The translations under genes were made by a program, and so were the position numbers. The notes beneath the pieces were generated by a model that saw nothing but the letters and a program-made list of their open reading frames with translations, searched no databases and was not told the DNA's origin. A stretch of 64,000 bases of DNA from Heligmosomoides polygyrus polygyrus (lineage: Eukaryota > Nematoda > Chromadorea > Rhabditida > Heligmosomidae), in NCBI GenBank assembly GCA_947396885.1, contig OX377206.1, forward strand, positions 48,033,631 through 48,097,630, in the 5' to 3' direction. Positions 20,657 through 31,072 of this stretch are shown piece after piece (position 1 is the first letter of the stretch; each line of letters begins with the position of its first letter).

Positions 20657-20658
20657 TA

Positions 20659-20982
20659 GTACAAGGACTGGCTGAGAAGGATAAAACAGTACCGTGTCTG
20701 TCTACTGGCCTACGCAGAACACAATCAACGTGCGACAACGAGATCCTGTAGGAATAGAAGGCGTATCAGCACTTCAGTTTAGTCGCCACCTTCGGCGCTC
20801 CTACAATGCGTAAACGAAAAGGGATGCCTCCTGGAGAGGGCTGAAAATCGGTGCGGGCACCACGTGATTGTCTAGAGCGTGGTGAGCTGGTAGCGAAACA
20901 CACGGTGCTCTCTAATTTAGCTTGCTCGTGTTTTCTTCAGTGCTAATTCGTGTGCAATAGAGTGTGTGTGATTGGCACAGTG
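20659..20982. other. no feature recognised
   Basis: Spacer between the mariner element and the chained MITEs. Contains no recognisable frame. Confidence 0.4.
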
Positions 20983-20985
20983 TTA

Positions 20986-21438
20986 GGCCTTGTGCATACT
21001 TTCCGTCGCCGCGATTCCATCGATTGAGTTTTGCAGAGCGGCGCGAAAGGAGGTGGTGCTCCCTGTGCTCATTGCATCGCTCATCGCTCTGCATGGGAAC
21101 GCGACGGCGATCCTCCCAGGACCAACGCTAAACACCGCGGGCGGCGCGAAAAAGTATGCCTATGGCCTTTGTCATACCATCGCTCACCCCATGCGACACC
21201 TAATGATATGCACCCATATCGATCGGGCGGCGCGATGGAATCGATGTGGGTGCATATCATTGGGCGTCACTCGGGGTGAGCGATGGTATTACAAAGGCCA
21301 TACCCGCGATGGGTGCGGGAAGTCATCGCATGCCGGCCGCCAGTGTTGCGGCGGCCGCGGCGAAGGTTCCTTTGATTGTTCGGCCGCGCGCGGCGAAAGG
21401 GCCGATGGCATCGCGGCGATGGAAATATGCCCCCGGCC
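20986..21438. mobile_element. chain element E0, Tourist-like
   Basis: The left end GGCCTTGTGCATACTTTCC follows TTA (20983-20985). The right end is the diverged inverse and meets TAA (21439-21441). The TIRs share GCATA, TTTCC and TCGCCGCGAT blocks. A palindromic element (21164-21299) interrupts it. Confidence 0.65.
21164..21299. mobile_element. 136-bp palindromic MITE nested in E0
   Basis: Same family as 12206-12341 (GGCCTTTGTCATACCATCGC). The flanks are TAT and ATA, so the TSD is not a clean 3-bp direct repeat here. Confidence 0.8.
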
Positions 21439-21441
21439 TAA

Positions 21442-21768
21442 GGCCCCTGTTATACTCCCGCGGGAGCTTCCGCGGTACGTCCGCGGACGGAAGGTGCACC
21501 GCGGACGGTCATCGTCGTCCCGGGGCGGCTAGCGTCGCATCGGAGCGCGTTTCCCGCGCCGAACTCCGCGGGACGACAGCCTTCCGCGGTGCAGTGCACC
21601 GCGGACGGCCGCCCTCCCGCGGGCGGGAAGTATAACACCCCTCTCGTCTTCTGTCGGCGGCGATCCGCGGACGGCGGGAGTGGCGGGCCGCGACGAGTGG
21701 CCCGGCGCGGGGTCCCGACGCGATTTCCTCCCATCCGCGGAAGCTCCCGCGGGAGTATAACAGGGGCC
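21442..21768. mobile_element. chain element E1, Tourist-like, 327 bp
   Basis: Perfect 34-bp TIRs start GGCCCCTGTTATACTCCCGC. Flanked by TAA at 21439-21441 and 21769-21771. The interior is rich in CCGCGGACGG-type units, so the strand can fold along its length. Confidence 0.9.
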
Positions 21769-21771
21769 TAA

Positions 21772-22185
21772 GGCCTACGTTATACTCTCGCGGGAGCATC
21801 CGCGGACGGGCGTGAATCGCGCCGGGATCCCTGAGCTGGCCAATCGCCGCGCCCCTTCACGCCCGCCGTCCGCGGATCGCCGCCGACAGACGACGACAGG
21901 CATGTTATACTTCCCGCCCGCGGGACGGCAGCCATCCGTGGTGCACCGGACCGCGGACTGCTGTCGTCCCGCGGAATCCGGCGCTAGAAACGCGCTCCAA
22001 TGCGACGCAACCGCCGCGGGACGACGACGACCGTCCGCGGTGCACGTTCCGTCCGCGGAAGGGTGGGAATCGCACCGAGATCCCTCACCTAGCCAATCGC
22101 CGCGCCACGCCACACCCGCCATCCGCGGTGCACCCATAGTCCGCGGACGTTCCGCGGATGCTCCCGCGGGAGTATAACAGGGGCC
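21772..22185. mobile_element. chain element E2, Tourist-like, 414 bp
   Basis: TIRs related to E1 but with CATCCGCGG in place of CTTCCGCGG. Flanked by TAA at 21769-21771 and 22186-22188. The interior repeats GTCCCGCGG and CCGCGGACGG units. Confidence 0.88.
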
Positions 22186-22188
22186 TAA

Positions 22189-22289
22189 AGGCCGCCACAG
22201 ACTTCTGCGGCGCCGCTGGAGGCGAGCTCTGCGTCTCTGCCCTATGGTTAAGCATAGGGCAGCGGCGCCGCAGAAGTCTGTGGCGGCCT
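22189..22289. mobile_element. chain element E3, Tourist-like, 101 bp
   Basis: Perfect TIRs of about 30 bp starting AGGCCGCCACAGACTTCTGC. Flanked by TAA at 22186-22188 and 22290-22292. It is a shorter sister of 13295-13492 with a single internal module. Confidence 0.9.
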
Positions 22290-22292
22290 TAA

Positions 22293-23204
22293 GGCCGGCA
22301 GCAGAGTCTTGCGGGTGCCGCGGACCCGCCATGACAACGGCGGGTGGTGCGGCGCTGCGAGGGTTACTGTACGCAATACTGCGCACTTTTGCCGGCAGTT
22401 GCGACCTCTGGGAATGTCAAAGGTGTAGCAGGCAAAACGCTTTTTCTTTTGTGAAGAAGCGTTTTTTAAGTCAAGTTAGGTGTTCTTGAATCTAAGCCTC
22501 GAAATCTATTAGAACAGTTCTTACAACTCAACAGTTCTGTACCATTTTGCGCTTGCTCTCCCTTTTGTCAATCTACCTCCACTAAAAGTTCATCGCTTGA
22601 CAAGCAGCTCAAAGATAATGTGGTAGCCCTTGTGATGACAGCATTCCCTCCGATGCCTTTTTGAGTCTGGGAGATCTGTCCGATGCGGTTATAGATCATA
22701 CTAAAAAGAACAGTCTGCTTTGTTGTTGCATTACTGTGCAAAGTTTTCCCTAAACCTCAGACGACTAACTTGTGACTGGAAGGTTACTTAATGTCGTGCT
22801 AAGGTTTTTTGCGTTACGTTTTGAGTGCAGGATTCAATACGCCTCCATTTGTCGACACTACCGGTGACTATATTGTTGGTTGTCGAGCTCCTTTATGGAC
22901 AGAAGTTATGCACCAACCTACTGTATACCTAGCATGTAGATTCGTTTAAAAAATGTTCAGAATAGATGAACCATAATGGGCATCCATCTATCACGCCCTC
23001 CGGCGAGTCTCACCCGCTGCTGCTGGCACTGCGGGTGAGAGCCGCCGTGAAATGCGGCAGCCCTCGGGGACCTTTGCGTGCGGCGGCTCCGCGACAACTC
23101 GTCCGCGCCACGGCTTCCACCACAGTGGCAGCGTGGGTCCCACTGCGACAGGAGCGATATGGACGAGATCTCGGAGTGTTGCCGCGAGACTCTGTAAAGG
23201 CCCT
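22293..23204. mobile_element. chain element E4, 912 bp
   Basis: Termini share GGCC and CAGAGTCT-GCGG blocks in inverted orientation. Flanked by TTAA on both sides (22289-22292 and 23204-23207). A sister copy in reverse orientation lies at 44702-45638 and a partial third at about 46455-46890. Inside is a mariner-like terminus (TTATGCACCAACCTA, about 22905), shared with the sister copy, so the ancestral element already carried a mariner remnant. No coding frame is recognised. Confidence 0.82.
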
Positions 23205-23207
23205 TAA

Positions 23208-23493
23208 GGCCCCCATAGAGTTCTGCGGCAGCGCCGCGGCCCTATGCTTAACCATAGGGCAGAGACGCAGAGCTCGCCTCCGGCGGCGTCTCTGCATAAT
23301 CCTTAAGGCCCCCACAGAGTTCTGCGGCAACGCCGCTCGCCGCTATGGTTAAGGATAGGGCAGGGACGCCGCCGGCGGCGAGCTCTGCGTCTCTGTCCTA
23401 TGGTTAGGCATAGGGCCGCGGCGCTGCCGCAGAACTCTGTGGGGGCCTTTAACCATAGCGGCGAGCGGCGTTGCGCAGAACTCTGTGGGGGCC
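23208..23493. mobile_element. chain element E5, interleaved palindromes
   Basis: Two left termini (23208, GGCCCCCATAGAGTTCTGCGG, and about 23308, GGCCCCCACAGAGTTC) and two right termini (about 23449 and 23493) occur in the order A-left, B-left, A-right, B-right. Each pair matches uniquely through its inner arm. This interleaving is not simple nesting; it implies one insertion plus a rearrangement or template switch. Confidence 0.75.
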
Positions 23494-23702
23494 TTCAGAC
23501 GTGATATTGGCATGTCTGCGATGTACATAATGCTTCCCTATCTGCTGTAATTCATATCTTCCATATCTACAATTTTACATATTGTTTGCTAATGGATATG
23601 TGCTAGACCATATTCCCATATTTCAGCCGTTCTCTCTAGGTCCAGTTCTTCCGTGTTCATTCGGTAGCGACAGTCGAATTTTAAAAGTCCTTGTTCTACT
23701 TG

Positions 23703-23743
23703 TCATGTATAGATCATTTTATCTAGATAAAAATGATCTATAC
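23703..23743. repeat. small perfect hairpin
   Basis: TATAGATCATTTT on the left pairs with AAAATGATCTATA on the right around TCTAGA. AT-rich, with no run of T typical of a terminator. Function unknown. Confidence 0.7.
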
Positions 23744-24138
23744 TTTTTTTGTGAGCCATTCAGATGAAGCTAAGCTTGTGACAAGTTCGCAGTTGAGCAG
23801 CGGGACGCACCGTCGCTGCATTATTAGTGAAGTAAAGACTGTTACGTTCCTAGGTGTTCATTTTTGTCATTTTAGCCACTATTCCTCACGAGTTTTATGA
23901 TTTCTATCCGCATTTTATCGCTGCTATCTGCAGTATATTGCTGCACCTTGGTAGCAATGCTCGTATGGAGATGCTTTTTGATATGCTCATCAAAAAATAT
24001 TCTTGTTTTTCTCGAAGTATGTGAGCGAGATCTTGTCGTTGTGAGTTCTTGCATATGACTATTCATCTGCGGTTAAATACTACATCCCTTGTTGTGCTGA
24101 GCAGTGAGGTAAACTTTCCTTAATATACAGATTTTAAG
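23744..24138. other. no feature recognised
   Basis: AT-rich spacer before the SINE-like unit. No gene-like frame. Confidence 0.4.
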
Positions 24139-24510
24139 CATGAACGCGGTTCGTGATAGCGCAGTCATAGAAGGTGTCGGCTGCCAGGTTCAGCCGATTC
24201 CATGTTCTTGGTTCGGATTTTCTTTCCATCTTCTTCCAGACCAACCGAGACTCCCATTCCTTCGGAGTCAGCGAATTGGTACCGCACTTATCTGGGAAGG
24301 ATGTAGCACTAATTGGTCCACCGGTTGACCACCGCAATTCATTGATGTGCTATATCTATGGCCCCTTTGCATTTGACCGAAGAAATCTTTCGCCTTTTAC
24401 TAATGATTTCCGTGCAAATGCGTGTTCTATTGCCTCCTCAACGTCCTTCCCTTAGAATTAGAGTGCGTGGCGCATCCAAAAAGGGTTTAGTTAACGCCGT
24501 TATTTATCCT
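24139..24510 (+). mobile_element. tRNA-related SINE, diverged copy
   Basis: Aligns by eye with 60205-60480 and 61880-62130. Shared blocks are a pol III A-box-like GCGCAGTC, a B-box-like TTGGTTCGG, GAATTGGTACC, TCTGGGAAGG, GGTTGACCACC-CA and a 3' part ending in a CTTTATCCTTT-like motif. Length, internal promoter boxes and dispersal fit a SINE. Confidence 0.65.
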
Positions 24511-25245
24511 TTCACACTTAACAAATATCCTGCCAATTGTAAAGTGGCGTGCTGTCGTAGCCGTCTAACACCTTGTAATGAGTTACTTGCTTAACACCAA
24601 GCCTTCCTCGCTGCAGCTCAGCCAGGCTCAAAACTGGAGACACACTCCTAATCCCGGGTATGCGTACGATCCCGGTTTCCTTCCTGGCCTTAGCTTCAGT
24701 GTCAGGAGGAGCTAGGCGAAGACAGCACTCTGCATTGTCGCTGGTCGTCACGATGCCGCTCTGGCCGACCGCAGCGCTGACTTCGGAAGTGATTGATCGC
24801 CGTTCTTTTCCCCGATCGTTGCCTCTGTGGCTACAGTGCTCGGCCGCCCACCTCACAATGTATGCGCTGCCAAGAATTTCCGTGCTCGATTATACGCGCG
24901 TCAACGGCGTTGGGTAACGCTAGCTGGGTGCTCGACTCGCGGCCAACGCTTGCTACACGCACTTGCTCCTCTTCGTCGGCCACGATCGTGTCGTTTTTGG
25001 AGTACTCACCAAAATTCGTTCTGCAGGAAGCAGCACTACATTCGCGAATGTGAGGAGTTGTCCTTCTCAGAGGAGTTGTTTGCCGTAGTACATCTTGTCA
25101 GCGAATGTGTCGTTGCGCGAACTATGTAGTTGAGTTTGGACTAGGTCCCAGGACCAGCAAAACTTCCACACAGGTAGAAAGAAACATCTATAAGTGATAG
25201 GGATATCAATACAAAAGTAGAGGGCCTGACGTTTCGACGTTCTGT
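24511..25245 (-). other. unassigned sequence with a minus-strand open frame
   Basis: A 112-codon minus frame (24518-24856) contains VTTSDNAECCLRLAPPDTEAKARKE and looks protein-like, but I recognise no family. It may be 3' material of the neighbouring RTE copy. Confidence 0.3.
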
Positions 25246-26960
25246 TCAGAGGCAAGGTCCACCGTTAAGGGCTGATGCTCGCTTTGTGTTTGTTTTATGA
25301 GCGCTCCCGCATACACTATTGAAGTCGGTCACAATTCCCTCCACTTGGGTAATCCTCGGTGTTATGAACACGATGTTGTCAGCGAAGCGAAGATGGTTCC
25401 GTTGCTGGCCTTCGATCTTCACTCCCATGTCTTCTCGCTCTTTTGAAGATGGTGCTGAAGAGTTTCGGGGATATGATATCTCCTTGCCCCTCTCTTCACG
25501 TTGACGACGACCTCCTCGTAGACTGCGATCTTGGTCCTGCGCTCACTGTACAGCTCTCTGAGTACACTGTACTCCGATGTATCAAGTAGGATCACCCTGC
25601 GTGACTGCGCTCAGACGACCGCATCAGTTTTGATAGGATCGAATGCCTTCTTCAGGTCGACGAACCTAGGGTGCAACAGCAGCTTGGACTTTTGCAATAC
25701 TTCGCAACGATGCAGTTCATCGTGCTGAATCCTCTCCGAAATATTGCTTGTTCGAATGACTGTCCTTCGTCCAGCATTCTGCTTATTCTGTTCAGAATGA
25801 CTCGAGTGAACAGCTTGCGGGCGGCATGCAGATCGGGCAATACTAGCCAATGTCGTGCACGTCTCCCCTCTTGTACAGCAAGGCCGCCCTGCTAACCTTC
25901 CACTGAGACGGAACTGTGCAGGTAGCGTGTGAAGAGGCTCGCCAGGATGTTGATGAGCGTTGGCAGGAGATTCTTCAGGTATTCTGGTCTGATCCTATGT
26001 CAGATCAACATTGGAATATGGCACTCAAGTGTTCTCTCCTTTTAAACGGAAAAGCATTAACCTATTGGAAAAGGTACAGAAAAGTTGATGTTTAGAATGC
26101 TTGGCTTTATTACGACCAGATTCCCTCTAGTACTGAAAGGAATCAGAATCTCGGTCTTCACAAGCTGTCTTCTAGAAGGAAGGCTAATGACTTGCTACTA
26201 CTTTACAAAATTCTGTTTGGTAAGTGTGGCATCAATCCGGAGGAGTTCCTACCGGTGAGGGCCACTTCAGTCACCAGGCGTGGGCCTATCAAGCTCCAGG
26301 TTAAGACGGCTAAGCTCAACTGTAGGCGGTACTTTTTCGTTAACAGAACAATCGGCTCATTTGAGACCCTGCTCAAAAGGGTTGCGCTACAGTACCTTCA
26401 AAAAACTGGTCTATAATGAGCTTACTCATTATAGACCAGCGTAGGTCGTGCATCTTTCCTACTCTCTTTCAGTTTTAGCTTATCCCTAGTTTTCCTTTTG
26501 TTACTCTACCTTACGATGTTGTGTAATGCTTTGTATTGTTGGCTCTACTTTTGTGTTGTTTTTGTTCATAAGTACCCCTTATGTAGTAAACATACATACA
26601 TACATAGTGTCGGGACCGGGTGCTGCACGGTTCTTTTCGACGAGTTAGCATGTCGGATTTTCGAAGGTAGAACAGAAGGGGCGATGTCTTGCGGAAGATG
26701 GCATGAGGGCAGGTGGACGTGCCCGTCGGAGAGGTCATAGTAGAAGTCGTGGATGACCTTCTCCATTGCACCTCTAGTAGAGGTGACTGCTCCATCAGTG
26801 CGTCAGAAGGCGGTCATCTTGATCTTCAATTTGGCGAAGTTCCGGCGGGCATTGCGGTTGCTCATAAACGTTTTAGGCGCAGCTCTGTATAGCTTCGCAA
26901 GCTCGGCCGTCAGTGGTTGCCTTACGCTCGTGCTGCTCCACGCTCGCGTATCAGCTCCGG
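25246..26960 (-). pseudogene. RTE-type reverse transcriptase copy 2, broken
   Basis: Read on the minus strand: NRNARRNFAKLKIKMTAF and GAMEKVIHDFYYDLSDGHVHLP (about 26960-26690), then AAPGPD, a break by a CR1 insertion, then PEYLKNLLPTLINILASLFTRYL (about 26000), [26 protein letters not shown] (RT motif A, about 25640) and LRFADNIVFITP (FADD-type catalytic box, about 25380). This order is that of RTE-clade APE-RT elements. Many stops and frameshifts show it is dead. The C-terminal part after the catalytic box is missing. Confidence 0.85.
26000..26606 (+). mobile_element. CR1/jockey-like 3' fragment inserted in RTE copy 2
   Basis: Reads LGFITTRFPLVLKGIR, LSSRRKANDLLLLYKILFGKCGI and RRYFFVNRTIGSFETL. 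This matches the post-RT tail of CR1/jockey-type elements. It ends in a (CATA)n tail (26590-26606). It separates the RTE codons for PGPD from the downstream PEYLKNLL, so it inserted into that RTE copy. A short palindrome, CTGGTCTATAATGAG with its inverse, marks its stop codon region (26405-26441). Confidence 0.75.
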
Positions 26961-26964
26961 AGTT

Positions 26965-27694
26965 TCCAGAGACAGGCGTCTCCAGCGACAGCCGTGTGAT
27001 GATCAGCCCACCTTATTGAAGGCTTCCCACGAGGGCGCTGTGTTAAGCTTGGCAGCTGTACTTGAAAAGGCATCGCTCCAGCGCTTTGTGTGTGGTCCTT
27101 AGCGTCTTGGATGTGGCAGCAACGGTGGTTCACATCTCCGCCGCGTAACAGAACGCGGAGAGGATAGTGGAGTCGAATAGGACCCCCAGGGGTAGCAGCC
27201 TGTCAGACGGTCTGTAGCATCCTCGAGAGATCCAAAAGCTGTCCATACCGCTTTTCTCCTCTTATCCAGCTCGACTCTATCGTCCTCTATGCTCATCAAA
27301 CGTCCGAAGTGAAAGTAAGACGACGTCTCAGTGAATTAAAAGCCTTCGAGTTGAATTCCTCCTTCCTCGCAGTAAACGCTTTTAATGAACACTGATTTCT
27401 CCCGGTTGATATGATTTTCAATTTGAGGGGAATCCTCCTTCCACACATATGTCCTTTTCTCCTTTTCGAGCAAACTCGTTATCCGTTGCAGCTTCGGCGG
27501 CACGGTGCCTCCCTTGCCCCTCTGAGCCGAACTGTTGTCTTGCATACAGAATAGCAGTCAGCTAGTGTTCTCACGTAGAACGAGTTCAGTTTTTTGTCGA
27601 TGAGTGCAGGCAGAGTAGAGTTTGTTTCGACGCTATGGAATGCGTTTTCGTTTTTGAAGAAGAAGACAACTTGGGACAATGGTATTTCTGGCAA
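26965..27694 (-). pseudogene. RTE-type reverse transcriptase copy 1, 3' part
   Basis: On the minus strand: KNENAFHSVETNSTLPALID (RT motif A region, about 27650), INREKSVFIKSVYCEEGGIQLEG, VELDKRRKAVWTAFGSLEDATD, FDSTILSAFCYAAEM, SKTLRTTHKALERCLFKY and PRGKPSIRWADH (about 27000). The segment holding the catalytic box is deleted. It abuts copy 2 head to tail, but the two belong to different RTE subfamilies. Confidence 0.82.
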
Positions 27695-27857
27695 GTCTCA
27701 ATGATCCTCGAGCCGGTCTAGATGTTATTCATGCAGTTCTTTTTTTTCTCCCAAGAAAGTTACTCTCCACAGCATACAACTGGAAAATGCGCAGGAAACG
27801 TCTGAAAATTGTGTAGACGTCGCGAACCTTCAAATCTCAACCAGTTAATTGAAACGC

Positions 27858-27940
27858 AAAAATGTAGCAACGCAGGAGTATCGAACCCACGACCTTCGTC
27901 GCATGAGACGAGGCCACTATCCCTATCGCCCCAAGCTGCT
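27858..27940 (-). other. tRNA-like segment (CAT anticodon-like)
   Basis: On the minus strand TAGGGATAGTGGCC resembles an A box and GTGGGTTCGATACTC a B box. A 5-bp stem (TCGTC/GACGA) encloses a loop with CAT. The loop is 6 rather than 7 nt and the acceptor ends pair poorly, so this is a tRNA relic or SINE head. Confidence 0.4.
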
Positions 27941-28419
27941 TGCAGGCAGCGGCATCACGGGCGTGCAAAAGACCCTCCAACACTCGTGAGGCGCCGATTC
28001 CATAGTACATTCAAGGACCCCCCCCCCTCCTTGGGTTTAACGACTTTGCAAAAAGAAGAAACGCATTTTCATACTAATCGAGCGGTTGGTTTACTAAAAC
28101 TGTTATTCACTAGAGATAAATTAAACAGGCATTATACCGGCATGACCAAGATCACCTTCACCAACTAATGAGTTAGGAAACACTCACAAGAAATATATTG
28201 AGAAATTAGAGTATTTAGGTTCTTCTTAGGAGGTATGCCAACTATCAGATCGCACTCATCGTGCAATTTCAAACTGGGAATTTCTTTAAGGTGAGATTAT
28301 AGATGTCGTCTTTCTGAGAGCTGAAAGATCATAATGCAATTTCCAAAGAAAATGAGCCATTGTGCCTTTGTTAGAAAGCTATTAGAAAGTCTGTCGTCTA
28401 TCTAGTTGGATACTTCGTG
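27941..28419. other. no gene recognised
   Basis: Contains a C-rich run (28018-28027) and otherwise AT-rich sequence. Confidence 0.4.
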
Positions 28420-28815
28420 CAGTTTTGGCTTGGAAGCATGCCTCGCAGTTAATTGTGATATAAACAAAAGCTGATATCTATCGAAAAACAAACAATGCAT
28501 TAAAAATTCGCCCTAAGGGTCATTGAGGCAGGACCCTCTTCCTGCTCATACAATAGAACTCGAACTTCTAATATAAGAATGGTACGGCTCACATCATTCC
28601 GAATGTTTGGACTGCCCCTGCAAGTCCTCTAAGCCTCCCAGCCCTCTGTCGCCTGTAATTGCAGCTGGTTGGCTGGGTCGTCATCGCCTCCGCGTCGAGA
28701 GCTGGCTTGGTTCATCGTGAAGCGGTGGGTGTCACGACTTGAGTCGACGCCAATTGGCTCTACAGGCACTGCCCGCATTGTTTGTCCGCTCCGCTTTCCG
28801 GCAGATCGCCCCCCC
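28420..28815 (+). repeat. partial copy of the right arm of the 33.6-40.5 kb element (R1)
   Basis: Contains one subterminal unit (GGAAGCATGCCTCGCAGTTAA), then the terminal arm blocks GGTTGGCTGGGTC and GAGTCGACGCCAATTGG, and ends CTTTCCGGCAGA. The matching left end is not visible. Confidence 0.65.
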
Positions 28816-29344
28816 CCCCCTCCCGAATCGTACAGACTACAGGTAGAATTTGATCGAATGTTATAACATGCAAAAAATTCCCGCTTCTGGCCCGAGGTTG
28901 AGAACCTATGCGACAAGAGGACTTGAGTCGGGATAAAAATTTGTGGGAATGTATTGGGGCTCCTGCATCTAATTCGATTACTTGTTTCTACAAGGCACCA
29001 GTAAAAAATGAAACCACGAGTTGGCTTAACAGTATGGCAAACCGATCGAATAGCTTAACATTGTAAAATTGTCTCTTCATTATCAAAAACACTTAGAATA
29101 GAATGTTGTAAAAAGTTGCTGCTAACTCACACAACTGCTCATTTGCGAAGATAAATTTGTATACAGCAGTGATTATATTAAATTATAATAGTAGGATATA
29201 TTTGTCATCCTCGCTTTGTAAGAAAACAAGCGCAATGGAGCAGAGTAGTATAGACACTCTGGCATGCAAGAACTTCATAGTCTCATCGGCCCTGAAAAAA
29301 AGGGTTTCGTAGAAAAAATAAACGGGCACAACGAGCAAAAAAGG
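28816..29344. other. no gene recognised
   Basis: AT-rich spacer up to the 3' end of the RTE element. The 29183-29470 minus frame is only the RTE tail plus spacer. Confidence 0.4.
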
Positions 29345-31064
29345 TATCTTCTTCTTATTATTCTTCAGCGTTTGTCCCACTTCGTGGGGGTCCGCAATTC
29401 TGGTGTCATGACGCCACCTTTCCCGATCCAGCGCTAAATCAGGGTGGACCCCAGCTACTTTCAAGTCCATATATAACGTATTAGACCAGCGCTGCTTCGG
29501 GCGCCCTCAAGGCCGCTTTCCAGACACTTCCAAGTTTAGGCCTATCTTGCAGACGCTGTCTTCCTCTCCACGCAGAATGTGGCCGTACCATCATAAGCGA
29601 GCTTCGCGCATCTTGTCCGCTATCGGCGCGACACCGAACTTCTGCCGAATGACATCGTTTCGGATGCGGTCCATGCACGTCATTCCTGCCATCCAGTGCA
29701 GCATCTTTGTCTCCACGACGCTGAGGCGCGTTTCAACTTCCTTGGTCGCTGGCCAACACTCAGCGCCGTACATCGCTACTGGCCGGATGACTGCTCTGTA
29801 GATCTTCGACTTAAAGCGCTCTGGTATTTTCTTGTCGCAGAACACGCCAGTCAACTAGCGCCACTTGGATCAAGCTGCACTCACGCGTGAATTCACTTCA
29901 ACCATCAGTTTGCCGTCAGACGCTATTGCTGATCCCAGGTACTTAAAGACTGAGGTGCGTGGGAGCTTAATACCATTAATCTTGATGGAGGTGGACTCGG
30001 TAACGTCCGTGATTAGGTACTCGGTCTTTTTGACGATCAGTCTGGGTCCAAAGCGCTCCAAGCAACACCAAGCTTGCAGCTCTCTCTCTCTCGAGTTCAT
30101 CTTTATCTTCGCTAGCGAGCATCACGTCATCGGCATCAGGCAACTAGTGGATGGGCTTTAGAAGATTTCGTGTGATAGCACCCAAGAAGATAACAAAGAA
30201 GTGGGGAAAGCTCAGAACCCTGGTGTATCCTGACAGAGATGGGGAACTCCTTCGAGGTTCCAGCTGCAGCTTGAACTCGACGCTTTGGACAAGCGTAGAG
30301 AATTCGCATCCACTCCATGAGCTCTTCAGGAACTCCACGATGTCGCAGGGCGTACCTTCACACGGTACGCGGTCAAAGGCCTTTTCCAAGTCGAGGAAGG
30401 CGATATGCACCGACTTCTGTTTCTCGCGATGCTTCTCTAACAGGAGGCGGGCTGCGTGTATGGCATCAATGGTGCCACAGCCAGCCACGAAGCCGCACTG
30501 ATTGCTGGAAAGCTGAACGATGTCGCGAATTCGTCCATCGACAGTTCGCTCAAAGATCTTCATGCTGTGCGAAAGCAACGAATTGAACGATAGCTGGAGC
30601 AGTCTGCGGGACTGCCATTTTTCTTTCAACTCGGAATCGTCGTACTTTGGCGCCAACACTCAGGCACTTTCTTCTCCGCTACAACCTGATTGAAGACTTC
30701 GCCAACCACTCAGCAGGGTGCCACTACTTTGACTTCCATAAATCAGCTGCCACGGCATCAGGCCCAGTCGCTTTGCCTGGCTTCATCTTCTTCTAAGCCG
30801 CTTCAATCTCCTCCCCGGTGATCTTCTGAACGAGGCCCTGGGTTGGAGCCGTTGAAGGGATGGTTGGATGAGGAAATTCTACTGCAGAGATTTCCTCAAA
30901 GTAATCGCGCCATCGTTTCAATGCCTCTTGCGGTCCATGAGAAGATGGCCATTCTCGTCATTGATGCCGAAGAACTTCTCAATGTCCTCGGTCTACCGAT
31001 GGCGATCCGTAGCAAGTCGGTACAGATACCGCTCACCATCGCGCGACTAGAGCTTCTCTTCGAC
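29345..31064 (-). pseudogene. RTE reverse transcriptase half
   Basis: Minus-strand order: SRDGERYLYRLA, HPSIPSTAPTQG, GPDAVAADL-like, LLSHSMKIFERTVDGRIRDIVQLSSNQCGFVAGCGTIDAIH, HIAFLDLEKAFDRVP (RT motif A), FPISVRIHQGSELSPLL, then a post-RT part with KTEYLITDV, FKYLGSAIASDG, IYRAVIRPVAMYGAECWP and ERWRHDTRIADP. Frames change at least four times. The catalytic YADD block seen in the 43.5-kb sister is damaged near 30140. It is a dead copy. Confidence 0.85.
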
Positions 31065-31072
31065 ATCGGGAG

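Noticed and set aside
21164..21299. Clean 3-bp TSD for the nested palindrome in E0
   Set aside because: Flanks read TAT on one side and ATA on the other, not a direct repeat. The sister at 12206 has TTA on both sides.
20990..22386. Long frames (up to 203 codons) over the MITE chain
   Set aside because: High GC and palindromes make stops rare on both strands. All frames cross element junctions and have no domain.
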